From assembly GCA_016779125.1 (NCBI GenBank), contig JADHOF010000004.1, positions 1 to 44,138 on the forward strand: 44,138 nucleotides of DNA. Reading direction: 5' to 3'. Below the pieces are notes generated by a model that was not told the origin of the DNA, searched no databases, and was given only the letters and a program-made list of their open reading frames with translations. Origin of the DNA: Verrucomicrobiia bacterium. GTDB taxonomy: Bacteria; Verrucomicrobiota; Verrucomicrobiia; Limisphaerales; JAYPXF01. A program made the translations under genes and the position numbers. This document shows, piece after piece, positions 34,424 to 41,320 of this stretch; position 1 is the first letter of the stretch, and each line of letters starts with the position of its first letter.

Positions 34424-35071
34424 TCAGTCGAACTGATCCATCCGACGCCGAAAGGCCGCGCAGGCGGCGGCGGGATCGTCGGCGCGAAGGATCGCCGAGA
34501 CGACACAGATTCGACGGGCTCCGGCATCAAGGACCTCGTCCAGGTTGTCCAGATTGATTCCGCCAATCGCAAACCACGGCACGGCGACATGCCGCTGTGC
34601 CCAACGCACGTACTCCAGGGTCACGGGAGCCCGACCGGGTTTGGTCGGGGTGGCGTAGATCGGGCCGATGGCGAGATAGTCCGGTGCGGTGCGAAGCGCG
34701 CGCTTCGCCTGCTCCGGGGCATGGGTGCTGAGTCCTAGCAACATTTCCTTGGGGCATCCCCGCACCTGATCAGCGCTCGTGTAACCGGCGTCAAAGAAAT
34801 CCTCCTGGCCCAGGTGACAGATTGGAGCACCCAATTGAAGGGCCAGGCGGGGATGATCATTGATGACGAATCCAACGCCGGCGGCGTGGCAGACGGGCAG
34901 GATCGATGCCGCCAACTCCTTCACCCGATCCGGCTCCGCTCCCTTGGCCCGGAGCTGAACCAGGTCTGAACCCGAATCGCAAAGCATCCGCGCGAGGTCG
35001 ACGGGGTTCCGGCCATCCAGATACCCCGTGTCAACGAAGGTGTAGAGACGACACCTTGAAAGGGGCTTCAT
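34424..35071 (-). CDS. thiE: Thiamine-phosphate synthase
   Basis: A 215-residue TIM-barrel enzyme that joins the pyrimidine (HMP-PP) and thiazole phosphate parts to make thiamine phosphate. Motifs: LVQLRAKG (pyrophosphate region), [39 protein letters not shown] and [12 protein letters not shown], all characteristic. No other thiamine genes are adjacent. It begins 23 nt after the accC stop on the same strand, so it may be the last gene of an accB-accC-thiE transcript. Confidence 0.92.
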   Translation of the reverse strand: MKPLSRCRLYTFVDTGYLDGRNPVDLARMLCDSGSDLVQLRAKGAEPDRVKELAASILPVCHAAGVGFVINDHPRLALQLGAPICHLGQEDFFDAGYTSADQVRGCPKEMLLGLSTHAPEQAKRALRTAPDYLAIGPIYATPTKPGRAPVTLEYVRWAQRHVAVPWFAIGGINLDNLDEVLDAGARRICVVSAILRADDPAAACAAFRRRMDQFD

Positions 35072-35094
35072 GATTCCGGCGGTGGAGATGCCGC

Positions 35095-36471
35095 TCAGGC
35101 CTTCTCTTCGATCAATTCCCGGCGCCCACCGGAGAGAAGTTCTTCAACGAAGTTCGTCGAGTAGACGCCACGACGGAAATTGGGATCCTGAAGGATCGCC
35201 TGCTGAAACGGCAGCGTGGTCTTGATGCCGGTGATCATATATTCGCCGAGGGCGCGGCTCATGCGCTCCATCGCCTCGCGGCGGTCCTTGCCGTAGGCGA
35301 TGAGCTTGCCGATCATCGAATCGTAGTAGGGGGGAATCGTGTAACCCGCGTATGCGTGGCTGTCCACGCGAATGCCCTGTCCGCCGGCCGGATAATACAT
35401 CTCTATCCGTCCCGGACTCGGGCGGAAATTGTCAAACGGGTCTTCAGCGTTGATCCGGCATTCAATGGCGTGTCCGGTGAGTGTCGGCGTGCCGATCTTC
35501 AGCGGCTCTCCCATCGCGATGAGGATCTGCTGTTTCACGATGTCAATGCCCGTGACCTCCTCGGTGATCGGATGCTCCACCTGCACGCGCTTGTTCACCT
35601 CGAGAAAGTAGAAGTTGCCGTCGTCATCCGCGATGAACTCGACCGTGCCGGCGTTGGTGTACTGGGCTGCCTCCGCGATTCGAATCGCGGCTTTGCTCAT
35701 GGCTTTCCGCAAACTCTTGAACTTGTTCTCAATCAGCGGCGAGGGGGTTTCCTCGATCAGCTTCTGATGCCGCCTCTGAATTGAACAATCGCGCTCGCCA
35801 AGCGAAACAATGTTCCCCTTGTTGTCCCCGAGGATCTGGATTTCGATGTGATGCGGATTCTCGATGTATTTCTCAATGTAGACTCCGGCATTGCCGAAGG
35901 CCTTGTCCGCCTCCGTGCGACACGTGTGGTAGCCCTTGATCATCGAGATGTCGTTGTGCGCGACACGCATACCGCGACCGCCACCACCGGCCACCGCCTT
36001 GATCATCACCGGATAACCGATCTTCTTGGCCACAGACAGGGCTTCCTGCTCGCTCTCGACGATCCCGTCCGACCCCGGTGGAAGTGGCACTCCAGCCTTT
36101 TTCGCCAAAGAGCGGCTGACCTGCTTGTCCTGAAGCGCGTTCATCGCCTTGGAACTGGGTCCAATGAAACGAATGTTGCAACTCTGACAAACGTCCGCGA
36201 AATGGGAATTCTCCGAAAGAAATCCATATCCCGGATGAATCGCATCCACATCTGTGATCTCAGCGGCCGAAATCAGGCGATCTATCCGCAAATAGCTATC
36301 GCTACTGGCACCTTTACCGATACAGATTGCCTCATCAGCAAGCTGAACGTGCATGGAATTTGCATCCGGCTCTGAATAGACCGCGACAGTACGAATTCCC
36401 ATCTCACGACAGGTACGCATGATGCGGAGGGCAATTTCGCCACGATTGGCTACCAGAATCTTCTCAAACAT
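35095..36471 (-). CDS. accC: Acetyl-CoA carboxylase, biotin carboxylase subunit
   Basis: A 458-residue ATP-grasp enzyme that carboxylates biotin on AccB, the first half-reaction of fatty acid synthesis. MFEKILVANRGEIALRIMRTC starts the pre-ATP-grasp domain; the Gly-rich ATP loop is KAVAGGGGRGMRV, then GERDCSIQRRHQKLIEE, and FLEVNKRVQVEHPITEE carries the catalytic Glu, Asn and Arg. The usual NTR is NKR here. The C-terminal biotin carboxylase domain (HAIECRINAEDPFDNFRPSPG) is complete. It follows accB by 37 nt on the same strand. Confidence 0.96.
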   Translation of the reverse strand: MFEKILVANRGEIALRIMRTCREMGIRTVAVYSEPDANSMHVQLADEAICIGKGASSDSYLRIDRLISAAEITDVDAIHPGYGFLSENSHFADVCQSCNIRFIGPSSKAMNALQDKQVSRSLAKKAGVPLPPGSDGIVESEQEALSVAKKIGYPVMIKAVAGGGGRGMRVAHNDISMIKGYHTCRTEADKAFGNAGVYIEKYIENPHHIEIQILGDNKGNIVSLGERDCSIQRRHQKLIEETPSPLIENKFKSLRKAMSKAAIRIAEAAQYTNAGTVEFIADDDGNFYFLEVNKRVQVEHPITEEVTGIDIVKQQILIAMGEPLKIGTPTLTGHAIECRINAEDPFDNFRPSPGRIEMYYPAGGQGIRVDSHAYAGYTIPPYYDSMIGKLIAYGKDRREAMERMSRALGEYMITGIKTTLPFQQAILQDPNFRRGVYSTNFVEELLSGGRRELIEEKA

Positions 36472-36508
36472 GGCTCTTCGACGGATTTTCGAAAAAAGGG
36501 CGGAGACC

Positions 36509-36952
36509 TCAGAGAGGCTTGATCTTGAAAAGGGCCTGACCGAATTCGACGGGCTTTGAGTTGTCCACCAAGATCTTGGTGATCACGCCCCGGGCTTCCG
36601 CCTTGATCTCGTTCATCACTTTCATTGCCTCGATGATGCAAACGACCGTGTCGGGTCCGACTTCCGAGCCAACCTCAACATAGGAACCGGCCTCCGGTGA
36701 GGGGGAGCGATAAAAAGTGCCGATCATCGGTGATTTGATATCGGCCTCATTCGAAGGGGCGGCCACCGATTTCACGGCAGCCGCACTGGGCGCAGCCGGA
36801 GCCGGGGCTTCCACCACCGCCTGCTCAGAGACCACCCTGGCCTGGGTCCCTCGCTTGAGTTTTATTTTGAATTCTTCCTTCTCGAGCTCGAACTCGGTGA
36901 TCGAGTTTTTCTTCATCAAATCAATGATTGCCTTGATGTCTTTGAGTTCCAT
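36509..36952 (-). CDS. accB: Biotin carboxyl carrier protein of acetyl-CoA carboxylase
   Basis: A 147-residue carrier. The N-terminal helical region (MELKDIKAIIDLMKKNSITEFELEKEEFKIKLKR) is typical of AccB, followed by an Ala/Pro-rich flexible linker (APAPAAPSAAAVKSVAAP) and the biotinyl domain: SPMIGTFYRSPSPEAGSYVEVG and the biotinylation site EAMKVMNE with the modified Lys. Both the start ATG 36950-36952 and the family length agree; an in-frame GTG at 37000 adds 16 residues that do not look like the family. It heads the accB-accC-thiE group; aroQ lies upstream with 204 nt between. Confidence 0.95.
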   Translation of the reverse strand: MELKDIKAIIDLMKKNSITEFELEKEEFKIKLKRGTQARVVSEQAVVEAPAPAAPSAAAVKSVAAPSNEADIKSPMIGTFYRSPSPEAGSYVEVGSEVGPDTVVCIIEAMKVMNEIKAEARGVITKILVDNSKPVEFGQALFKIKPL

Positions 36953-37070
36953 AGGTGAATCCCGGTTCTCTTTGCCTGGCTGCTTGTTTGAAGTTGTCAC
37001 TCTGGGGGAATTGGAAACGGCAGTCGATCAGGTCGTCCGCCAAATTTAATATGTTACGAACTTGCGGCGG

Positions 37071-37099
37071 AGAATCTGCCAGCCCAATTATCAGGTCAA
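37071..37099 (-). promoter_or_regulatory. Candidate promoter of accB-accC
   Basis: On the minus strand TTGACC (plus 37094-37099) is followed after exactly 17 nt by GATTCT (37071-37076). The -35 is five of six to consensus, the -10 is weak. The stretch between aroQ and accB is AT-rich compared with its surroundings, as expected for a promoter region. Visual match only. Confidence 0.3.
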
Positions 37100-37156
37100 G
37101 CCCTCTTTTCTAGTTACCAAGAAAGCCACATGCCCGTTTTAGCAGTACCAGCGATT

Positions 37157-37585
37157 CTACTTTAATGTTAACGCTGCATCCAGCGCCAACAGGTAACTAC
37201 CGACCCCAAAACCGGCAATTTGACCGGCACAGACCGGAGCGATCATGGAGACATGCCTGAATTCCTCCCTTGCGTGAACGTTAGAGATATGGATTTCAAT
37301 CGTTTTCACCCCAGATCCGGCAATTGCGTCCCGCAAACCGACACTGGTGTGGGTGTAGGCGGCCGCGTTCAGAATCACGACGTCAAACACACCTCGCGCA
37401 GCTTGTATCCAGGTGATCAGTTCGCCTTCGATGTTGCTCTGACGGAAATCGACTTCGATTTCGCGTTTCGCCGCAGCGGCTCGGACCTGGGATTCGATCT
37501 CCGCCAAGGTCAGCGTGCCGTAGATCCCCGGCTCGCGCTGACCAAGGAGATTGAGATTGGGTCCGTTTAGAAAAAGTACTTTCAT
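37157..37585 (-). CDS. aroQ: Type II 3-dehydroquinate dehydratase
   Basis: A 142-residue shikimate-pathway enzyme converting 3-dehydroquinate to 3-dehydroshikimate. It shows all type II motifs: NGPNLNLLGQREPGIYG, RQSNIEGELITWIQ, LNAAAYTHTSVGLRDAI, and EIHISNVHAREEFRHVSMI, which hold the catalytic Tyr, Arg and His residues. Type II enzymes form dodecamers. It is followed on the same strand by accB-accC, a neighbourhood also seen in Bacillus, where pepP and efp lie between them; both are missing here. Confidence 0.95.
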   Translation of the reverse strand: MKVLFLNGPNLNLLGQREPGIYGTLTLAEIESQVRAAAAKREIEVDFRQSNIEGELITWIQAARGVFDVVILNAAAYTHTSVGLRDAIAGSGVKTIEIHISNVHAREEFRHVSMIAPVCAGQIAGFGVGSYLLALDAALTLK

Positions 37586-37649
37586 GGCTGTTCTGCTGTT
37601 GTAAACACGGGATCCAAAAAAAGGCGGAAATGCGGAGCGACCTCTCGGT

Positions 37650-38687
37650 TCAACCGAGTTTTAGCTTTAGAAAACCCACTTCGAGTGCGAGCGATTCCTG
37701 CACGTTGGTGTGAAGAAGCCGCGCGGTTCCCTCGATGGTTCGCAAATTTTCAAGCGCGGATTCGGCATCGATTCGCCCCGCGACCTTGGCGGTGAGTTCG
37801 TCAAAGCGACTTAGTTGCAGCAGTTCCCCACCAATGTCCAAGGTCCGCAGCCACACATCTCGCAACCACCATTCCAGCGCCAGGAGCATTTCACCCCGAC
37901 GCCTGCGGTATTCCGCCTCGACACCGGCCTTCAATTCATTTTCCCACTGCTCCTTCAATTTCGGCTCAACATCGTCGTAACGTCGGAGCGGCGAGGCCTG
38001 TTCCAACTGTTCCGCGACAGCGCCTTTCATTTCTTCCAAAAGGCCGAGCAACTGACCCAAAAGCTTGTAGCGATCCAACAGGCCGCTTCCGTGATCCACC
38101 GCCATCTGCGCGAAAGACTCTATCAACGCCAACTGCCGCTCATCAAATCGCATGTCCGCCCCGCCGCCGAAGGTAAGCCGGAGACAGCGTGACAGAATGG
38201 TGTCCAAAAGGCGTTGCGGCTCGGTCGAAAGCAGAATGATGACGCAGTCTGGAGGCGGTTCTTCGAGGGTTTTCAGGAAAGCATTGGCCGCTTCGACCTT
38301 CAAACGGTCAGCTGCAACGATAACGGCACACTTAAAGCGGGCATCATTCGCCTTGAGATTGATCTGCGAGATCAAGGACCGGATCTGATCCGTCAGGATG
38401 AGGCGCGATTTTGACTCCGGCCGCACCCACCGCACATCCGCGTGGCCGCCTGAAATCACCTTCCGGCAATTGAGGCATTGATCGCAGCAATCGGACGGAA
38501 GAATGTCGCCCGATTCCATGACAGGCTGATCGCAATTCAGCGTCTTGATCAGATTGCGTGCGACTTCCTCCAGCTCCTCAAGGTGGTTGCCGGTCAACAG
38601 ATAGGCATGCCCCAGCCGGCCCCGCCGCAGACTGCGCTGCAACAGCTCCACACCCGGTCCGGTTGATACGATGTCCGCGAATGCCAC
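37650..38687 (-). CDS. holB: DNA polymerase III delta' subunit
   Basis: A 345-residue clamp-loader subunit of the AAA+ superfamily. AFADIVSTGPGVELLQRSLRRGRLGHAYLLTG matches the delta' N-terminus; in place of a Walker A the following loop is NHLEELEE, and delta' is indeed an inactive ATPase. A zinc module (CCDQCLNC) and the segment VIVAADRLKVEAANAFLKTLEEPPPD, including the SRC-like ILSRCLRLTF, confirm the family. Delta' opens and loads the beta clamp with delta and gamma/tau. The start is uncertain: GTG 38685-38687 fits the family, while a TTG at 38760-38762 would add 25 residues (GYEYGFGILRRP) and lies close after the upstream stop. Confidence 0.88.
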   Translation of the reverse strand: MAFADIVSTGPGVELLQRSLRRGRLGHAYLLTGNHLEELEEVARNLIKTLNCDQPVMESGDILPSDCCDQCLNCRKVISGGHADVRWVRPESKSRLILTDQIRSLISQINLKANDARFKCAVIVAADRLKVEAANAFLKTLEEPPPDCVIILLSTEPQRLLDTILSRCLRLTFGGGADMRFDERQLALIESFAQMAVDHGSGLLDRYKLLGQLLGLLEEMKGAVAEQLEQASPLRRYDDVEPKLKEQWENELKAGVEAEYRRRRGEMLLALEWWLRDVWLRTLDIGGELLQLSRFDELTAKVAGRIDAESALENLRTIEGTARLLHTNVQESLALEVGFLKLKLG

Positions 38688-38777
38688 GCGCGGATCGTGA
38701 AGCGGCCGCCGCAAAATTCCAAACCCGTATTCATAGCCACGGGCAATGGCTTTGGGCGACAACGAGCGAAGGTCAAA

Positions 38778-39665
38778 TCAGAAGGTCACCTTGAACGGCG
38801 TGTCCTGACCGGTGACGACAAAGACAAGTCCGTCGCTTTCAATGGATTTGCACACGATCGGCACAGGGCCGGATTCGGTGGTCACCGTGATTTCCTTGCC
38901 GATGACCACCTGATGGGTGGCGTCGGGTGTCTTGACGGTGGCGATCCGCCGCTTTGAGGTAATCATGACGTTCTTGACGTCGAGGAAGGCCTCCGGAGCG
39001 GCCATTACGGCGTTGATCGCGGCCACAGGGTCCGTGGCCGGTCCTCCTCCAAAGGTGGACATGATTCGTTCTTTCCAGCTCGGTTCGCCACCCTTGGCGA
39101 CCGGGAGCGGCGACGGGCCGGCGGATTCGTTGAGCAGCTGTTCTAGTTTGGCTTCCAGATTCTTGCCGCCGCTGATGAAGCGGACGACGCCTTGTCGATC
39201 CACCAGCCAGATGCTTGGGAAATGGGTGATGCCGAATTTTTTTACGGCCGCGTCGTTCTCGCCCTGCCGGTTGAAGTGCTGTGGCCAAGGCAGATTCTCC
39301 TTGGCCAAAACCTTGTCCAGCTCCTGCCGGTCGAAATCGGCGTTGATGCCGACAATCTCAAGTCCGGCGTGGTGAAACTTCTGGTACGTCGCGAGTTTGG
39401 CGGGAAACATCTCCATGCACTTCGGACTCCAGCTGGCCCAGAAGTCGAGCATCAGCACGCGGCCACGGAACTTGGCGAGGTCGATGGGGGCGCCGGCCAG
39501 ATCCAAGCCGTTGAATCCGGCCGTCGTGATATTCTGTCCCACCCACTTCCCGTAGTTGGCGTCGTCTGGAAAGAGCATTTCCTCGCCGTTCTCCTCCCTG
39601 CATCCGCACGCGGTCGCCGCGACGATCAGCGCGAGGAGCCGGGCGATGGTCGAGCGGAGTTTCAT
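38778..39665 (-). CDS. Thioredoxin-like (TlpA/ResA type) exported protein with SxxC site
   Basis: A 295-residue protein. The N-terminus (MKLRSTIARLLALIVAATACGC) is a signal peptide with a possible but imperfect lipobox (ATAC). The thioredoxin domain runs from about 45 to 180: LAKFRGRVLMLDFWASWSPKC, then IVGINADFD and ITHFPSIWLVDRQG with the conserved cis-Pro. In the active site the first Cys is replaced by Ser80, leaving Cys83 (S-x-x-C), so normal two-cysteine dithiol exchange is not expected. A C-terminal beta domain of about 110 residues (from WKERIMSTFGGGP) follows and is unrecognised. It lies directly upstream of holB on the same strand. Confidence 0.85.
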   Translation of the reverse strand: MKLRSTIARLLALIVAATACGCREENGEEMLFPDDANYGKWVGQNITTAGFNGLDLAGAPIDLAKFRGRVLMLDFWASWSPKCMEMFPAKLATYQKFHHAGLEIVGINADFDRQELDKVLAKENLPWPQHFNRQGENDAAVKKFGITHFPSIWLVDRQGVVRFISGGKNLEAKLEQLLNESAGPSPLPVAKGGEPSWKERIMSTFGGGPATDPVAAINAVMAAPEAFLDVKNVMITSKRRIATVKTPDATHQVVIGKEITVTTESGPVPIVCKSIESDGLVFVVTGQDTPFKVTF

Positions 39666-39756
39666 GGGGCGGAGGTGGGCGGCGAACCGCGTCGTGGATG
39701 TGCAATAGCCGGGATGGTCTCGTTTGATCAAGCACAAGCCGGCCGGCTTGCCCCGC

Positions 39757-40995
39757 CTACTCGGCGACGGCGATGAGATGATCCCGGGTGCGGATGAAGA
39801 TGCGCCCGCCCGCGACGGCCGGCGTCGCGAAGCAGGGTTCGTTCAACAGATTGGTCGCCAGGATGGTGAAGGTGCCGTCGGCAGGCAGCACGGACACCTC
39901 CCCCTTCACGCTGACCCGATAGATGTGCCCGCCCGCGCAGACGGCGGAGCTGTAGCCTTCTCCACCGGCGCGTTCATTCCAAAGCGTCTCGCCGGTGCGG
40001 TTGTCGGCGCAGGTCAGGATACCCTGATCGTTCCAGAGATAGATCCAGCGATCGACGATCAGGGGTGTCGGGATATGCGGCACGGATCGCTCGATGCGCC
40101 AGATTTCTTTTGCCTCTGTCCTTCCGGGAACAGGGCGCAGGGCGACGACGTGTTTCAGCTTGGTCACGAAGCCGCAGGAACCAATGACGAGATCGCCTGC
40201 GGTCACGGGAGAGCCGATCGCCCGTTCGGAGGAGGGTTTTCCGAAGACGTCGTTCTCCCAAAGCACCTTGCCGGTCGCGGGATCAACCCCGGTGATCCCG
40301 TGATGCCAGTTGGTAAAAACCAGGGTTTCGCGTCCTTCGGAGTCGCGATAAACGCACGGCGTCGAATAGGTCAGGCTGCGGCTGTCCCGCGCAATCCGCC
40401 AGCGCACCTCGCCGTTTGCGCGATCAAGGGCCAACAATGAGCTCTCGCCATCCTGATCGTTGTTCAGGATGAGCAGCTCTCCGTGCAAGATCGGCGACGC
40501 CCCAAATCCGTGACCGCCCTTGACCGGGCCGAGATCCGTTTCCCACGCCTTCGTTCCGTCGTGTTGGTACGCGATGATGGTCAGAGCCTTCGGCGTTCCC
40601 CAGGTGAAGTAGACTCGTTGTTCGTCCACGGTCGGTGTCGATGAGGCAAAGGTGTTCTGGCGATGGTGCCTGTGTTTTTCAGCCTCAAGGGTATGTCGCC
40701 AAAGTATCCGGCCCTTGACCGCGTCCACACAGAGCGGCATGCGCGCGCCGGAATCCTCGTCGCCCGCCAGCAGAAAGACGCGGTTCCCCTGCACGACCGG
40801 TGAACCGTGCCCGATGCCCGGGAGCTTGGTCTTCCATTTGTAGTTTTCCACCGACCATTTCACCGGAATTTTGTCGGCCGCTTGGCCGGATCCGTTAGGG
40901 CCGCGAAAACGGGTCCAATCGTCGGCTCTCAGGTCGCTGAGGAGGCAGATGAATCCGATGAGAATGTGGCGGGATAAGGGAATGGCCGTCTTCAT
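39757..40995 (-). CDS. Exported PQQ-like beta-propeller protein
   Basis: A 412-residue protein, similar in type to the one at 13896-15179. A signal peptide (MKTAIPLSRHILIGFICLLSDLRA) is followed at once by DDWTRFRGPNGSGQA. Blade motifs recur: AVKGRILWRHTLE, DRANGEVRWRIARD, DPATGKVLWENDVFG and NRTGETLWNERAG. The protein would be a secreted or periplasmic eight-bladed quinoprotein-like propeller; a cofactor or substrate cannot be assigned. Start at ATG 40993-40995. It precedes the thioredoxin-like gene on the same strand, with 91 nt between. Confidence 0.85.
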   Translation of the reverse strand: MKTAIPLSRHILIGFICLLSDLRADDWTRFRGPNGSGQAADKIPVKWSVENYKWKTKLPGIGHGSPVVQGNRVFLLAGDEDSGARMPLCVDAVKGRILWRHTLEAEKHRHHRQNTFASSTPTVDEQRVYFTWGTPKALTIIAYQHDGTKAWETDLGPVKGGHGFGASPILHGELLILNNDQDGESSLLALDRANGEVRWRIARDSRSLTYSTPCVYRDSEGRETLVFTNWHHGITGVDPATGKVLWENDVFGKPSSERAIGSPVTAGDLVIGSCGFVTKLKHVVALRPVPGRTEAKEIWRIERSVPHIPTPLIVDRWIYLWNDQGILTCADNRTGETLWNERAGGEGYSSAVCAGGHIYRVSVKGEVSVLPADGTFTILATNLLNEPCFATPAVAGGRIFIRTRDHLIAVAE

Positions 40996-41313
40996 GGTGT
41001 CAAACCGCCGTTCGATTCGCGGCTGTACAGAATCATTCACTTTGTGCATCGCGACTGTCGATATTTTGTCAGCGACCGGACGAACGCCGAAAAAAGGACG
41101 GGATTGGGACGAATATTGTCCGATTGGGATGTGGCATGGGCACTGCTATGTGGTTCGGTGTTGAGTTTGATCTTTGCCAGTCCATTTGACCCGCCGTTTC
41201 CGCTCCTTCAAAAGCGGAAACGCCCTCCCCACCGCACCCCCTGAAGCGAGCCGGATATTCTTCATCCGCTTCTCGCTCTTATCGAAAACGAACCGGTGAT
41301 CCGCCTCGGCGGA
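40996..41313. other. 318-bp intergenic region between two minus-strand genes
   Basis: No gene is supported here. It contains a 10-bp hairpin at 41195-41222 and most of the terminator-like hairpin of the upstream gene at 41293-41320. The stretch 41040-41130 is comparatively AT-rich and may hold the promoter of the beta-propeller gene, but no convincing -35/-10 pair was found. Confidence 0.5.
41195..41222. other. 10-bp hairpin in the intergenic region
   Basis: CGTTTCCGCT (41195-41204) pairs perfectly with AGCGGAAACG (41213-41222) across the loop CCTTCAAA. No U-tract follows on either strand, so its role (attenuator, RNA stability element or regulator site) is open. Confidence 0.45.
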
Positions 41314-41320
41314 TCACCGG
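41293..41320 (-). terminator. Intrinsic terminator-like hairpin overlapping a stop codon
   Basis: A perfect 13-bp inverted repeat, CCGGTGATCCGCC (41293-41305) and GGCGGATCACCGG (41308-41320) with only TC between; the TGA stop of the cytochrome gene (41314-41316) is inside the stem. After the hairpin the minus strand reads TTCGTTTTCG, a moderate U-tract; the plus strand has ATTTGTTTTTC, so it could stop transcription in both directions. Confidence 0.65.
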
